From positions 868,001 through 932,000 of the forward strand of contig NZ_MZMO01000001.1 of NCBI RefSeq assembly GCF_002240565.1: a stretch of 64,000 nucleotides of DNA. The letters run 5' to 3'. Origin of the DNA: Clavibacter michiganensis subsp. insidiosus. Its GTDB lineage: Bacteria; Actinomycetota; Actinomycetes; Actinomycetales; Microbacteriaceae. The notes under the pieces were generated by a model. The model was not told where the DNA came from. It did not search any database and saw only the letters and a program-made list of their open reading frames with translations. Every line of letters starts with the position of its first letter. The stretch's first letter is position 1. Position numbers and translations under genes: made by a program. This document shows, one piece after another, positions 19,891 to 31,576 of the stretch.

Positions 19891-21063
19891 GTGAGCGACA
19901 AGCACGACTTCGACACCCGCGCCATCCACGCCGGCCAGGACCCGGATCCCACGACGGGTGCCGTCATCCCGCCCCTGTACCTCACGAGCACCTTCGTGCA
20001 GGACGGCATCGGCGGCCTCCGCGAGGGCTACGAGTACGCGCGGAGCGCTAACCCGACGCGCACCGGCCTGCAGGAGCTGCTCGCGTCGCTCGAGAAGGGG
20101 ACGCACGCGTTCTCGTTCGCCTCGGGTCTCGCCGCCGAGGACACGCTGCTGCGTGCGATCACGCGCCCCGGCGACCGCATCGTGCTGAGCGACGACGTGT
20201 ACGGCGGCACCTACCGCCTCATCACGCGCGTGCTCGGCGACTGGGGGATCGTCGTCGAGACCGTCGACATGAGCGACCTCGCCGAGGTCGAGCGGGTCCT
20301 CGGATCCGGCCCCGCGAAGGTCCTCTGGGTCGAGACGCCGAGCAACCCGCTGATGAAGATCAGCGACATCCGCGCGCTCGCCGACCTCGGCCACGCCGTC
20401 GGCGCCACGGTCGTCGTCGACAACACCTTCGCCTCGCCGTACCTGCAGCAGCCGCTCACGCTCGGCGCCGACGTGGTCGTCCACTCGACCACCAAGTACC
20501 TGGGCGGGCACTCCGACGTGCTCGGCGGCGCCGTGATCCTCCACGACGACGAACTGGCTGAGAAGGTCGGCTTCCTCCAGTTCGCGATCGGCGCGGTCTC
20601 CGGCCCCATGGACGCCTGGCTCACCACGCGCGGGATCAAGACCCTCGCCGTCCGCATGGAGCGCCACTCCGCCAACGCCGAGGAGATCGCCGCGTTCCTG
20701 CAGCAGCATCCCGACGTCACGGCCGTGCACTACCCGGGCCTCCCGGAGCACCCGGGCCACGACATCGCGAAGGCGCAGATGACGGGCTTCGGCGGCATGA
20801 TCTCGTTCCAGGTGCGCGGGGGAGCGAACGCCGCGCGCCGCGTGGTCGAGGGCACGCGCGTCTTCCAGCTCGCGGAGTCGCTCGGCGGCGTCGAGTCGCT
20901 CATCAGCTACCCGTCCGAGATGACGCACGCGTCCGTCAAGGGCACGCCGCTCGAGGTGCCGGACGACCTGGTGCGCCTCTCGGTGGGCATCGAGGCCGTC
21001 GAGGACCTCGTCGTCGACCTCGAGCGCGCGCTCGGCAAGGCGCTCAAGCAGGGCAAGCACTAG
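19891..21063 (+). CDS. cystathionine gamma-synthase/gamma-lyase
   Basis: A 390-residue Cys/Met-metabolism PLP enzyme. The start is typical (FDTRAIHAGQDPDPTTGAV), the PLP lysine lies in HSTTKYLGGHSD, and the C-terminus has the SLGGVESLI and PSEMTHAS motifs. Sequence alone does not separate synthase (metB) from lyase activity; the neighbouring beta-synthase favours lyase in the homocysteine-to-cysteine route. The GTG at 19891 gives the family N-terminus. A hairpin follows. Confidence 0.92.
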   Translation: MSDKHDFDTRAIHAGQDPDPTTGAVIPPLYLTSTFVQDGIGGLREGYEYARSANPTRTGLQELLASLEKGTHAFSFASGLAAEDTLLRAITRPGDRIVLSDDVYGGTYRLITRVLGDWGIVVETVDMSDLAEVERVLGSGPAKVLWVETPSNPLMKISDIRALADLGHAVGATVVVDNTFASPYLQQPLTLGADVVVHSTTKYLGGHSDVLGGAVILHDDELAEKVGFLQFAIGAVSGPMDAWLTTRGIKTLAVRMERHSANAEEIAAFLQQHPDVTAVHYPGLPEHPGHDIAKAQMTGFGGMISFQVRGGANAARRVVEGTRVFQLAESLGGVESLISYPSEMTHASVKGTPLEVPDDLVRLSVGIEAVEDLVVDLERALGKALKQGKH

Positions 21064-21064
21064 G

Positions 21065-21098
21065 CGCGGTCGACCCCGCCGAGCCGACGGGGTCGCGC
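21065..21098. terminator. hairpin between the convergent transsulfuration and RNase H genes
   Basis: CGCG-GT-CGACCCCG pairs with CGGGGTCG-CG-CG around CCGAGCCGA. It can serve both converging genes. Confidence 0.5.
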
Positions 21099-21103
21099 GG
21101 GGC

Positions 21104-21862
21104 TCAGGGCAGCAGCCCGCGCACGGCCTCGTCGACGCTGACGCCGCGCTCGCGCGCGTGGGCGCTGAGGCGCGCCATGGTGTCCCGGTCGAGGGTGATG
21201 GTGAGGGTCGTGTCGCCGGGCTCGGGCGCGATCTCCTCGTCGAACGCGTCGAAGTCGAACAGGCCTGGCTGCGCGGGCGCCTCGGCCTCCAGCTCCTCGG
21301 CCGCGGCGGTGACGGGATCCGCCGCCAGCTCCGCGTCGGCCTCGACGGCGGCCGTCTCCGTCGCCGCGTCGGGGGAGCCGGTGGCCTCGTCGGCGCCGTG
21401 GCCCGCCCAGCCGGGGCCGGCGGGGATCGCGCCGCGTCCCTGGAACGCGGTGGCGACCGCGCGGGCCCGCACGTCCGCGGCCTCGTTCAGCGGGTGGTTC
21501 GCGTGCCCCTTGACCCACTCGAAGCGGTAGTGGCGGCCCTGGATCTCGGCGTCGATCTCCTTGAGTAGCTCCACGTTGAGCACCGGCTTGCCGTCGCCCT
21601 TCCGCCAGCCCTTGCGCTTCCAGCCGGGCATCCACTTGGTCACCGAGTTGATGACGTACTGACTGTCGCACAGCACGAGCAGGTCGTCGTCGAGGTGCGC
21701 GGTGGCCCGGAACAGCTCGAGCACGGCCTTCAGCTCGCCCTGGTTGTTGGTCGCGTGCGCCCAGCCGCCCGCCGCCCAGTGCTCGTCGTCGACGTACCAG
21801 GCCCAGCCGGCGGGTCCGGGGTTGCCGAGCGCGGATCCGTCTGCCGCGGCGGTGATCGTCAC
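21104..21862 (-). CDS. rnhA: ribonuclease HI with long acidic linker and ribbon-helix-helix-like tail
   Basis: A 252-residue protein. Residues 1-155 are RNase HI, which cleaves RNA in RNA-DNA hybrids: AADGSALGNPGP (first Asp), NNQGELKAVLEL (Glu), LCDSQYVI (Asp) and VKGHANHPLNEAADVRA (His/Asp) give the DEDD active site. A Glu/Ala-rich linker of about 65 residues follows. The last 35 residues (TTLTITLDRDTM, then ARLSAHARERGVS, then VDEAVRGLL) have the strand-helix-helix pattern of a ribbon-helix-helix DNA-binding motif. GTG start at 21862. Confidence 0.9.
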   Translation of the reverse strand: MTITAAADGSALGNPGPAGWAWYVDDEHWAAGGWAHATNNQGELKAVLELFRATAHLDDDLLVLCDSQYVINSVTKWMPGWKRKGWRKGDGKPVLNVELLKEIDAEIQGRHYRFEWVKGHANHPLNEAADVRARAVATAFQGRGAIPAGPGWAGHGADEATGSPDAATETAAVEADAELAADPVTAAAEELEAEAPAQPGLFDFDAFDEEIAPEPGDTTLTITLDRDTMARLSAHARERGVSVDEAVRGLLP

Positions 21863-21959
21863 AGGTGGTGCCTCTCGTCGGGTGGACGACCAGTCTGCCG
21901 CAGCCGTCCGACCCCAGGTGCCCGCCCTCCCGCCCTCGATCGATCCCGCGCCCATGCGG

Positions 21960-21988
21960 CATGTGACAGTCACATGTGACAATGTGAC
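21960..21988. promoter_or_regulatory. arabinose-regulator operator cluster upstream of araR
   Basis: CATGTGAC-A-GTCACATG (21960-21976) is a perfect inverted repeat. It overlaps a second palindrome, GTCACATGTGAC (21969-21980), and another TGTGAC half-site follows at about 21983. Similar TGTGA/TCACA half-sites occur before araB, so this is a likely autoregulatory site. Confidence 0.65.
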
Positions 21989-22039
21989 ACCTGCGCCAGG
22001 AGGCGTAGCCGGGCGGACGCCCGGACGGAGACGGGGTCG

Positions 22040-23062
22040 ATGATGACGACGGAGACGCCGCGCGGCAGGGCGCCCAGCATCCGCGACGTCGCACGCCTCG
22101 CCGGGGTCTCGCACCAGACGGTCTCGCGCGTGCTCAACGACTCGCCCTCGCTCCGCGCGGAGACGCGTCAGCGCGTGCTCGACGTGATGGAGCAGATCCA
22201 GTACCGGCCGAACCGCGCGGCCCGCGCCCTCGTCACCAGCCGCTCCCGCACCATAGGAGTGCTCACCGCCCAGAGCTCTCAGTACGGCCCCGCGTCGTCC
22301 ATCGCGGCGATCGAGGCGGCCGCCCGCGAGGCCGGCTACCTCGTCACGACCACGAACCTGCCCTCGTCCGACGAGGCCGCGATCCAGGTCGCGCTCGGCC
22401 ACCTCGTCGACCAGGCCGTGGAGGGGCTCGTGGTCGTGGCGCCGCAGGTGCGCGTGCGCGAGGTCATCGCGAGCATGTCGCTCGACGTCCCCTACGTGAC
22501 CATGCAGAGCGACGGGCGCGGCGACGCGCACGACCTCTCGGTCGACCAGATCGCGGGCGCGCGCCTGGCCACGCGGCACCTGCTCGACCTCGGCCACCGC
22601 GACATCTACCACCTCGCCGGCCCGCAGGACTGGATCGAGGCGGAGGCGCGGATGCGGGGCTTCCTCGACGCCATGTCGGCGGCAGACGCGCCCACCACCG
22701 CGCCCATCCTCGGCGACTGGACGGCCGAGTTCGGGTTCTACGCGGGCCGCGAGATGCTGCGCCTCCGCGACTTCACGGCGATCTTCTCCAGCAACGACCA
22801 GATGGCCCTGGGCCTCATCCACGCCGTCCGCGACGCGGGCCTCGACGTCCCGGGCGACGTCAGCATCGTCGGCTTCGACGACATCCCGGAGGCCGCGCAC
22901 TTCTGGCCCCCGCTCACGACCGTCCGCCAGGACTTCGCCGAGGTCGGCCGTCGCTGCGTCGCGCTGCTGCTCGACGGCATGGGCGGCACGGGGGACCGGT
23001 ACCGCGGCACCATCACGCCGGAGCTGGTCGTCCGCGCGTCCACCGGACCGCCCTCGTACTGA
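22040..23062 (+). CDS. LacI-family regulator of L-arabinose genes (AraR-like)
   Basis: A 340-residue repressor: N-terminal helix-turn-helix (IRDVARLAGVSHQTVSRVLN, about residues 14-33), hinge helix, then a sugar-sensing domain ending VRQDFAEVGRRCVALLLDGM. ATG codons at 22040 and 22043 are equally possible starts. It sits 190 bases upstream of araB, and matching TGTGA/TCACA operators lie before both genes. L-arabinose or a phosphorylated intermediate is the likely inducer; this comes from context, not from ligand residues. Confidence 0.9.
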   Translation: MMTTETPRGRAPSIRDVARLAGVSHQTVSRVLNDSPSLRAETRQRVLDVMEQIQYRPNRAARALVTSRSRTIGVLTAQSSQYGPASSIAAIEAAAREAGYLVTTTNLPSSDEAAIQVALGHLVDQAVEGLVVVAPQVRVREVIASMSLDVPYVTMQSDGRGDAHDLSVDQIAGARLATRHLLDLGHRDIYHLAGPQDWIEAEARMRGFLDAMSAADAPTTAPILGDWTAEFGFYAGREMLRLRDFTAIFSSNDQMALGLIHAVRDAGLDVPGDVSIVGFDDIPEAAHFWPPLTTVRQDFAEVGRRCVALLLDGMGGTGDRYRGTITPELVVRASTGPPSY

Positions 23063-23064
23063 CC

Positions 23065-23088
23065 CGGTCGGCCGGTCGGCCGGTCGGG
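23065..23088. repeat. three tandem 8-bp repeats
   Basis: CGGTCGGC, CGGTCGGC and CGGTCGGG occur head to tail just after the araR stop. They may fold as part of a terminator; no other role is evident. Confidence 0.5.
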
Positions 23089-23145
23089 CGGAAGGGTCCT
23101 CCCCAGCCGCCGACACCCCACTTCGAGGGGGTGGGCGCTCCTGGG

Positions 23146-23204
23146 TTGACAGGTCGATCCCGCGCGTGTGTAGAGTGACATCCGCTGATGTGACCGTTCA
23201 CATC
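23146..23204 (+). promoter_or_regulatory. araBDA promoter and operator
   Basis: TTGACA (23146-23151) and TAGAGT (23171-23176, preceded by TGTG) are 19 bases apart. GATGTGA-CCGT-TCACATC (23187-23204), a perfect inverted repeat, lies just downstream, where a repressor would block transcription. Its half-sites match those upstream of araR. Confidence 0.7.
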
Positions 23205-23252
23205 GCAGGCGGTCTTCCCGGATCGCCAGCATCAGACGAAGGAGTCGATCCC

Positions 23253-24956
23253 GTGCCCAGCGCCCCCGTGAGCACCGCCGCCGAGGCCCAGTCCGGCCCG
23301 GAGGCCGAGAGCTACGTCATCGGGGTCGACTACGGCACCCTCTCCGGCCGCGCCGTCGTGGTGCGCGTCTCGGACGGCGTCGAGCTCGGCTCCGGCGTCC
23401 TCGACTACCCGCACGCGGTGATGGACGACACGCTCGCCGCGACCGGCGCGCAGCTGCCGCCCGAGTGGGCCCTGCAGGTCCCGAGCGACTACGTGGACGT
23501 GCTCAAGCAGGCCGTCCCCGCCGCCATCCGCGAGGCTGGCATCGATCCGGCGCGGGTCATCGGCATCGGCACCGACTTCACCGCCTGCACGATGGTCCCC
23601 ACCCTCGCCGACGGCACGCCGCTCAACGAGGTCGAGGGATACGCCGACCGCCCGCACGCCTACGTCAAGCTCTGGAAGCACCACGCCGCGCAGTCGCACG
23701 CCGACCGCATCAACGCGCTGGCCGAGGAGCGCGGCGAGAAGTGGCTGGCCCGCTACGGCGGCCTCATCTCCAGCGAGTGGGAGTTCGCCAAGGGCCTCCA
23801 GCTGCTCGAGGAGGACCCGGAGCTGTACGGCCTCATGGAGCACTGGGTCGAGGCGGCCGACTGGATCGTCTGGCAGCTCACCGGCAGCTACGTCCGCAAC
23901 GCCTGCACCGCCGGCTACAAGGGGATCCTCCAGGACGGCGAGTACCCGACCCGCGAGTTCCTCGGCGCCCTGAACCCCGACTTCGCGTCGTTCGCCGAGG
24001 ACAAGGTCGCGCACGAGATCGGCCAGCTCGGATCCGCCGCCGGCACGCTCTCCGCCGAGGCCGCCGCCTGGACGGGCCTGCCCGAGGGCATCGCCGTCGC
24101 GGTCGGCAACGTCGACGCGCACGTCACCGCCCCCGTCGCCCGCGCCGTCGAGCCCGGCCAGATGGTCGCGATCATGGGCACGAGCACCTGCCACGTCATG
24201 AACAGCGACGTGCTCACCGAGGTCCCCGGCATGTGCGGCGTCGTCGACGGCGGCATCGTCGCGGGGCTCTACGGCTACGAGGCCGGCCAGTCCGGCGTCG
24301 GCGACATCTTCGCCTGGTACGTCAAGAACCAGGTGCCCGCGCGCTACGCCGAGGAGGCCCAGGCCGCCGGCAAGAGCGTCCACCAGCACCTCACCGACCT
24401 CGCGGCCGACCAGCCCGTCGGCGGCCACGGCCTCGTCGCGCTCGACTGGCACTCCGGCAACCGCTCGGTGCTCGTCGACCACGAGCTGTCGGGCCTCGTC
24501 ATCGGCACCACGCTCACCACCCGCACGGAGGAGGTCTACCGGGCGCTGCTCGAGGCCACCGCGTTCGGCACCCGCAAGATCGTCGAGACGTTCGCCGCGT
24601 CGGGCGTCCCCGTCACCGAGTTCATCGTCGCGGGCGGCCTGCTCAAGAACGCGTTCCTCATGCAGGCGTACAGCGACATCCTCCGGCTCCCCATCTCGGT
24701 CATCACGAGCGAGCAGGGCCCGGCGCTCGGATCCGCCATCCACGCCGCGGTCGCCGCGGGCGCCTACCCAGACGTGCGCGTCGCGGGCGACGCGATGGGC
24801 AAGGTCGAGCGCGGCAGGTACCAGCCCAGCGAGGAGCGCGCGCTCGCCTACGACCGCCTGTACGAGGAGTACTCGACGCTGCACGACCACTTCGGCCGCG
24901 GCGCCAACGACGTCATGAAGCGGCTCAAGTCGCTCAAGAGGGAGGCCCGCGCGTGA
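23253..24956 (+). CDS. araB: L-ribulokinase
   Basis: A 567-residue FGGY-family kinase that phosphorylates L-ribulose to L-ribulose 5-phosphate in arabinose catabolism. The N-terminal ATPase loop [19 protein letters not shown] is typical of ribulokinases, and later motifs include [12 protein letters not shown] and [15 protein letters not shown]. The GTG at 23253 is chosen because AAGGAG (23239-23244) precedes it by eight bases; earlier in-frame codons overlap the operator. Its stop overlaps the araD start (GTGA). Confidence 0.95.
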   Translation: MPSAPVSTAAEAQSGPEAESYVIGVDYGTLSGRAVVVRVSDGVELGSGVLDYPHAVMDDTLAATGAQLPPEWALQVPSDYVDVLKQAVPAAIREAGIDPARVIGIGTDFTACTMVPTLADGTPLNEVEGYADRPHAYVKLWKHHAAQSHADRINALAEERGEKWLARYGGLISSEWEFAKGLQLLEEDPELYGLMEHWVEAADWIVWQLTGSYVRNACTAGYKGILQDGEYPTREFLGALNPDFASFAEDKVAHEIGQLGSAAGTLSAEAAAWTGLPEGIAVAVGNVDAHVTAPVARAVEPGQMVAIMGTSTCHVMNSDVLTEVPGMCGVVDGGIVAGLYGYEAGQSGVGDIFAWYVKNQVPARYAEEAQAAGKSVHQHLTDLAADQPVGGHGLVALDWHSGNRSVLVDHELSGLVIGTTLTTRTEEVYRALLEATAFGTRKIVETFAASGVPVTEFIVAGGLLKNAFLMQAYSDILRLPISVITSEQGPALGSAIHAAVAAGAYPDVRVAGDAMGKVERGRYQPSEERALAYDRLYEEYSTLHDHFGRGANDVMKRLKSLKREARA

Positions 24957-25663
24957 GCACCTACGCACCCGAGATCGAGGTCGCGGTCGCCCGCGTCCGC
25001 TCCGAGGTCTCCCGCCTGCACGGCGAGCTCGTGCGCTACGGCCTCGTGGTCTGGACCGGCGGCAACGTCTCCGGCCGCGTCCCCGGCGCCGACCTCTTCG
25101 TCATCAAGCCCTCGGGCGTCGCCTACGACGACCTGAGCCCCGAGAACATGATCCTCTGCGACCTCGACGGCAACGTGATCCCGGACACCCCCGGCTCGCG
25201 CAACGCCCCCTCGAGCGACACGGCGGCGCACGCGTACGTCTACCGCAACATGCCCGAGGTGGGCGGCGTGGTCCATACGCACTCCACCTACGCGGTGGCC
25301 TGGGCGGCCCGGCGCGAGCCCATCCCGTGCGTCATCACGGCGATGGCGGACGAGTTCGGCGGCGAGATCCCGGTCGGCCCGTTCGCGATCATCGGCGACG
25401 ACTCCATCGGCCGCGGCATCGTCGAGACCCTCACCGGGCACCGCTCGCGCGCCGTCCTCATGGCCGGCCACGGCCCCTTCACCATCGGCAAGGACGCGAA
25501 GGACGCCGTGAAGGCGGCCGTCATGGTCGAGGACGTGGCGCGCACCGTGCACATCTCCCGCCAGCTCGGCGAGCCGACGCCCCTGCCCGCCGACGCCGTC
25601 GACTCCCTGTTCGACCGCTACCAGAACGTCTACGGACAAGCACCCCAAGGAGCCCTGAAGTGA
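24953..25663 (+). CDS. araD: L-ribulose-5-phosphate 4-epimerase
   Basis: A 236-residue class II aldolase/adducin-family enzyme that converts L-ribulose 5-phosphate to D-xylulose 5-phosphate. Visible motifs are TGGNVSGR and [10 protein letters not shown] for phosphate binding, the metal histidines in HTHSTYA, and a third His in AGHGPFTIG. It overlaps araB by four bases (GTGA start), and its stop overlaps the araA start the same way, so the three enzymes are translationally coupled. Confidence 0.94.
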   Translation: MSTYAPEIEVAVARVRSEVSRLHGELVRYGLVVWTGGNVSGRVPGADLFVIKPSGVAYDDLSPENMILCDLDGNVIPDTPGSRNAPSSDTAAHAYVYRNMPEVGGVVHTHSTYAVAWAARREPIPCVITAMADEFGGEIPVGPFAIIGDDSIGRGIVETLTGHRSRAVLMAGHGPFTIGKDAKDAVKAAVMVEDVARTVHISRQLGEPTPLPADAVDSLFDRYQNVYGQAPQGALK

Positions 25664-27177
25664 GCCGCATCACCACGTCCCTCGACCACTACGAGGTCTG
25701 GTTCCTCACGGGCAGCCAGAACCTCTACGGCGAGGAGACGCTCCAGCAGGTCGCCGAGCAGTCGCAGGAGATCGCCCGGCAGCTCGAGGAGGCGTCGGAC
25801 ATCCCCGTCCGCGTCGTGTGGAAGCCCGTCCTCAAGGACTCCGACAGCATCCGCCGCATGGCCCTCGAGGCCAACGCGAGCGACCGCACCATCGGCCTCA
25901 TCGCGTGGATGCACACGTTCAGCCCCGCGAAGATGTGGATCCAGGGCCTCGACGCGCTGCAGAAGCCCTTCCTGCACCTCCACACGCAGGCCAACGTCGC
26001 GCTGCCGTGGAGCAGCATCGACATGGACTTCATGAACCTCAACCAGGCGGCGCACGGCGACCGCGAGTTCGGCTACATCCAGTCGCGCCTCGGCGTCGTC
26101 CGCAAGACGGTCGTCGGCCACGTGAGCACCGAGTCGGTCCGCCAGAGCATCGGCACCTGGATGCGCGCCGCCGCCGGCTGGGCCGCCGTGCACGAGCTCA
26201 AGGTCGCCCGCTTCGGCGACAACATGCGCAACGTCGCGGTCACCGAGGGCGACAAGACGGAGGCCGAGCTCAAGTTCGGCGTCTCCGTGAACACGTGGGG
26301 CGTCAACGACCTCGTCGAGCGCGTGGACGCGGCGACCGACGCCGAGATCGACGCGCGGGTCGACGAGTACGAGCGTCTCTACGACATCCAGCCCGAGCTG
26401 CGGCGCGGCGGCGAGCGCCACGAGTCGCTCCGCTACGGCGCGGCCATCGAGGTCGGGCTCCGCTCGTTCCTCGAGGAGGGCGGCTTCGGCGCCTTCACCA
26501 CGAGCTTCGAGGACCTCGGCGGCCTCCGCCAGCTCCCCGGCCTGGCCGTCCAGCGGCTCATGGCCGAGGGCTACGGCTTCGGCGCCGAGGGCGACTGGAA
26601 GACGGCGGTGCTGATCCGCGCGGCGAAGGTCATGGGCTCAGGGCTCCCCGGGGGCGCGAGCCTCATGGAGGACTACACGTACCACCTCGTCCCCGGCGAG
26701 GAGAAGATCCTGGGCGCGCACATGCTCGAGATCTGCCCCACGCTCACGACCGGCCGACCGAGCCTCGAGATCCACCCGCTCGGCATCGGCGGGCGCGAGG
26801 ACCCCGTGCGCCTCGTCTTCGACACCGACCCCGGCCCCGCCGTCGTCGTCGCCATGTCGGACATGCGCGACCGGTTCCGCATCGTCGCGAACGTCGTGGA
26901 GGTCGTGCCGCTCGACGAGCCGCTCCCGAACCTGCCCGTCGCCCGCGCCGTGTGGAAGCCCGCACCGGACCTCGCGACGAGCGCCGCGGCCTGGCTCACC
27001 GCCGGGGCCGCCCACCACACGGTCATGAGCACGCAGGTCGGCGTCGAGGTCTTCGAGGACTTCGCCGAGATCGCGCGCACCGAGCTCCTCGTCATCGACG
27101 AGGACACGACCCTCAAGGGTTTCACCAAGGAAGTCCGCTGGAACCAGGCGTACCACCGCCTGGCCCAGGGCCTGTAA
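25660..27177 (+). CDS. araA: L-arabinose isomerase
   Basis: A 505-residue enzyme interconverting L-arabinose and L-ribulose. It starts with the hallmark [18 protein letters not shown] and contains the conserved [24 protein letters not shown] and LEICPTL stretches with metal-binding His and Glu residues. The GTG at 25660 overlaps the araD stop, with AAGGAG at 25647-25652. It is the last enzyme gene before the sugar importer genes, 76 bases downstream. Confidence 0.96.
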   Translation: MSRITTSLDHYEVWFLTGSQNLYGEETLQQVAEQSQEIARQLEEASDIPVRVVWKPVLKDSDSIRRMALEANASDRTIGLIAWMHTFSPAKMWIQGLDALQKPFLHLHTQANVALPWSSIDMDFMNLNQAAHGDREFGYIQSRLGVVRKTVVGHVSTESVRQSIGTWMRAAAGWAAVHELKVARFGDNMRNVAVTEGDKTEAELKFGVSVNTWGVNDLVERVDAATDAEIDARVDEYERLYDIQPELRRGGERHESLRYGAAIEVGLRSFLEEGGFGAFTTSFEDLGGLRQLPGLAVQRLMAEGYGFGAEGDWKTAVLIRAAKVMGSGLPGGASLMEDYTYHLVPGEEKILGAHMLEICPTLTTGRPSLEIHPLGIGGREDPVRLVFDTDPGPAVVVAMSDMRDRFRIVANVVEVVPLDEPLPNLPVARAVWKPAPDLATSAAAWLTAGAAHHTVMSTQVGVEVFEDFAEIARTELLVIDEDTTLKGFTKEVRWNQAYHRLAQGL

Positions 27178-27253
27178 CACCCACACCAGGGGTGCTGGTC
27201 CGGCGCAGATGCCGGGCGGGCGCCTCACAGCAGCAGTACGAAAGGACACGACC

Positions 27254-28381
27254 GTGAAGATGAAGAAGGTCCTCGTCGGCATCGCCGCCACGAGCATCGC
27301 CCTCTCCCTCGCCGCCTGCTCCAGCGGCGGCGGCGGCCGCGGCGGCAGCGCCGGCGGCTCCGAGGACAACAAGGGTGCCCTCGTCGGCGTCGCCATGCCC
27401 ACCAAGACGAGCGAGCGCTGGGTCGACGACGGCAACAACGTCAATGACCAGCTCACCAAGCTCGGCTACAAGGTCGACCTGCAGTACGCGAACGACAAGG
27501 TGCAGGACCAGATCTCGCAGATCGAGACCATGCTCAACAAGGGCGCCAAGGCGCTCATCGTCGCGTCGATCGACGGCACCGCGCTGACCCAGGTCCTCAA
27601 GACCGCGGCCGACGACGGCGTCAAGGTCATCGCGTACGACCGCCTGATCAACGGCACCGAGGACGTCGACTACTACACGACGTTCGACAACCAGCAGGTC
27701 GGCGTGCTCCAGGGCAACTCCCTCCTGCAGGGCCTCGGCCTCGTGGACGCCGACGGCAAGGCCACCGGCAGCACCGAGAAGAAGACCATCGAGGTCTTCG
27801 CCGGCAGCCCGGACGACAACAACGCGCAGTTCTTCTACGACGGCGCGATGAGCGTCCTCAAGCCGTTCCTCGACTCCGGCCAGATCACGATCGGCTCCGG
27901 CCAGTCGGACTTCAGCCAGGTCGCGATCCAGCAGTGGAAGCAGGAGGGCGCCCAGGCCCGCATGGAGAACCTGCTCTCGGGCTCGTACCCCGGCGGCGCC
28001 AAGCCCGACGGCGTCCTGTCGCCCTACGACGGCCTGTCGCGCGGCATCATCCAGGCCCTGACCTCGGCCGGCGTCGCCAACGACGCCATGCCGATCATCA
28101 CCGGCCAGGACGGCGAGAAGGCGTCCGACAAGCTCATCCTCGACGGCGTCCAGTACTCGACGATCTTCAAGGACACGCGCCTGCTCGGCAAGGAGGCCGT
28201 CACGATGGTCGACGACCTGCTGACCGGCGGCACGCCCGACGCTCCCGACTCCTACAACAACAAGGTGAAGGACGTCCCGACCAAGCAGTTCGCCCCCGTG
28301 ACCGTGACGAAGGACAACCTCGTCGAGGTCATCGTGGACAGCGGCTACTACACGCAGGACGAGATCGACAAGGGCGAGTAG
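27254..28381 (+). CDS. chvE: multiple-monosaccharide ABC importer, binding lipoprotein ChvE type
   Basis: A 375-residue periplasmic-binding-protein-family lipoprotein. The signal peptide ends in lipobox LAAC (Cys22), followed by a Gly/Ser linker. The mature domain begins [17 protein letters not shown], typical of ChvE-type proteins binding arabinose, galactose, glucose or xylose. GTG at 27254 or ATG at 27260 are both possible starts. Its place after araBDA makes L-arabinose the likely main ligand. Confidence 0.92.
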   Translation: MKMKKVLVGIAATSIALSLAACSSGGGGRGGSAGGSEDNKGALVGVAMPTKTSERWVDDGNNVNDQLTKLGYKVDLQYANDKVQDQISQIETMLNKGAKALIVASIDGTALTQVLKTAADDGVKVIAYDRLINGTEDVDYYTTFDNQQVGVLQGNSLLQGLGLVDADGKATGSTEKKTIEVFAGSPDDNNAQFFYDGAMSVLKPFLDSGQITIGSGQSDFSQVAIQQWKQEGAQARMENLLSGSYPGGAKPDGVLSPYDGLSRGIIQALTSAGVANDAMPIITGQDGEKASDKLILDGVQYSTIFKDTRLLGKEAVTMVDDLLTGGTPDAPDSYNNKVKDVPTKQFAPVTVTKDNLVEVIVDSGYYTQDEIDKGE

Positions 28382-28412
28382 CACCCACCCGCACCGCCCC
28401 GGCGGCGCACCC

Positions 28413-28478
28413 GGCCGGTCGACGCTCGCGTCGACCGGCCTCCATCGGGTCGGGCCGGCCGCGCACCACGGCCGGCCC
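28413..28478 (+). promoter_or_regulatory. two tandem hairpins between chvE and mmsA
   Basis: GGCCGGTCGACG-CTCG-CGTCGACCGGCC (28413-28440) and GGGCCGGCCG-N7-CGGCCGGCCC (28452-28478) are perfect stems in the 178-base spacer. They would stabilise the chvE mRNA or attenuate downstream expression, as at 12695. Confidence 0.55.
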
Positions 28479-28559
28479 GCCCCCGGGCGGCGGTCACCCG
28501 TCGCCCGCAGCACCACCGCCGGGAACCCGGCACCACCATCCACACAAGTGAGGCAGGCC

Positions 28560-30089
<1,530 letters not shown>

Positions 30090-30094
30090 CAAGC

Positions 30095-31282
30095 ATGTCC
30101 AGTCTCAGCAGTGTGGCGGGTTTCCTCGTCAGTCGCCTCAGGCAGATCGGCATCTTCATCGCGCTGATCGCGATCGTGGTGCTGTTCCAGATCCTCACCG
30201 ACGGGACGCTCCTCGAGCCCCGCAACGTCACGAGCATCGTCGTCCAGAACGCCTACATCCTGATCCTCGCGATCGGCATGGTGATGATCATCATCGCCGG
30301 CCACATCGACCTGTCGGTCGGTTCCGTGGTGGCGCTCATCGGCGCCGTCTCGGGCGTGTTCGCGGTCAACTGGGGCTGGCCCTGGTACGTCTCCATCATC
30401 GCGAGCCTCGTGATCGGCGGCCTCATCGGCGCCTGGCAGGGCTTCTGGGTGGCGTACGTCGGCATCCCCGCGTTCATCGTGACCCTCGCCGGCATGCTCA
30501 CCTTCCGCGGCCTCGCGCAGATCGTCCTGGAGAACCGCCCCATCACGCCGTTCCCGGACGAGTACGTCTCGGTCGGAGCCGGCTTCCTGCCCGACCCCTC
30601 GGGCGGCACGTCCTACCTCGAGTGGGTCACCGTCACGCTGGGCGTGCTGGCCGCGGTCTTCCTCGTCGCGCAGCAGCTCCGCGAGCGTCGTGCCCGCGTC
30701 AAGCTCAACCTCGAGGACGAGCCCTTCGCCTGGTTCATCACGAAGCTCGCGACCATCGCGATCCTCGTGCTCGGCATCACGTACCTGCTCGCCAGCTACC
30801 AGGGCACGCCGATCGTGCTGGTCATCCTCGCGGTCCTCGTGCTCGTGTACACGGCGGTCATGGGGCGCAGCATCTTCGGTCGCCACATCTACGCCCGAGG
30901 CGGCAACCTCAACGCGGCGCAGCTGTCCGGCATCAACACGAAGCGCGTGGACTTCCTGCTGTTCGTGAACATGGGCTTCCTGGCCGCGCTCGCGGGCATC
31001 GCCTTCACGGCCCGCAGCAACTCGGCGCTCCCCGGTGCCGGCAACGGCTTCGAACTCGACGCGATCGCCGCGGTGTTCATCGGCGGCGCGGCCGTCACCG
31101 GCGGCATCGGCACCGTGACCGGCGCCATGATCGGTGGTCTGATCATGGGCGTGCTCAACAACGGCATGTCGCTGCTCGGCCTCGGCACGGAGTACCAGCA
31201 GCTCATCAAGGGCCTCGTGCTCCTGCTGGCCGTCGCGTTCGACGTGTTCAACAAGAGCCGCGGATCCAAGTCCGCGACCTGA
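30095..31282 (+). CDS. mmsB: multiple-monosaccharide ABC importer, permease
   Basis: A 395-residue permease of the ribose/xylose branch with about ten spans. Conserved stretches are MVMIIIAGHIDLSVGSVV, GIPAFIVTLAGMLTFRG and IGGAAVTGGIGTVTGAMIGGLIMGVLNNG (here split). It starts five bases after the mmsA stop and is the last gene of the ara operon, followed by a 19-bp-stem terminator. Confidence 0.94.
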   Translation: MSSLSSVAGFLVSRLRQIGIFIALIAIVVLFQILTDGTLLEPRNVTSIVVQNAYILILAIGMVMIIIAGHIDLSVGSVVALIGAVSGVFAVNWGWPWYVSIIASLVIGGLIGAWQGFWVAYVGIPAFIVTLAGMLTFRGLAQIVLENRPITPFPDEYVSVGAGFLPDPSGGTSYLEWVTVTLGVLAAVFLVAQQLRERRARVKLNLEDEPFAWFITKLATIAILVLGITYLLASYQGTPIVLVILAVLVLVYTAVMGRSIFGRHIYARGGNLNAAQLSGINTKRVDFLLFVNMGFLAALAGIAFTARSNSALPGAGNGFELDAIAAVFIGGAAVTGGIGTVTGAMIGGLIMGVLNNGMSLLGLGTEYQQLIKGLVLLLAVAFDVFNKSRGSKSAT

Positions 31283-31302
31283 TCCACCCGCACTGACGCG
31301 CA

Positions 31303-31344
31303 GACGAAGGGTCCGGCATCCGAGTGGATGCCGGACCCTTCGTC
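31303..31344. terminator. ara operon terminator (copy A of a duplicated segment)
   Basis: The arms are 31303-31321 and 31326-31344 (GACGAAGGGTCCGGCATCC and its complement), a perfect 19-bp stem with GAGT loop. A diverged version lies at 32979-33014 next to intact xylA. Confidence 0.85.
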
Positions 31345-31360
31345 GTGCAGGGTGCGGACT

Positions 31361-31486
31361 CTACGAGCGCGCCCCCATCAGGTGCTCGAGCGCCAACTGG
31401 TTGAGGCGGACGAAGCCGAGGCCCTTGGCGTCGAAGTCCTCGTAGGAGGAGCGGTCCGTAAGGATGCCGTCGTAGCCCTCGCCCTC
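31361..31486 (-). pseudogene. duplicated 3' end of xylA (about 41 codons)
   Basis: Read on the minus strand, these bases encode [19 protein letters not shown] followed by [22 protein letters not shown] and a stop. This is almost the same as the C-terminus of the xylose isomerase at 33040, but with several substitutions and without the six residues APSYFD. Homology stops abruptly at about 31486. With the terminator it forms a roughly 180-bp imperfect direct repeat with 32977-33190, bracketing a lower-GC segment. It is not expected to be functional. Confidence 0.85.
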
Positions 31487-31576
31487 TGGCGCGAATGGGC
31501 GCCGGCGCCCCTCGAGGCCCGTCGAGACGACGGTCCGCCTCTGTCTGCTGTGGACTCGCGCATCCGATACCTGCCA

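Noticed and set aside
23065-23088. Tandem CGGTCGGC units as a possible CRISPR or iteron array
   Set aside because: There are only three 8-bp units with no spacers; more likely part of a hairpin after araR.
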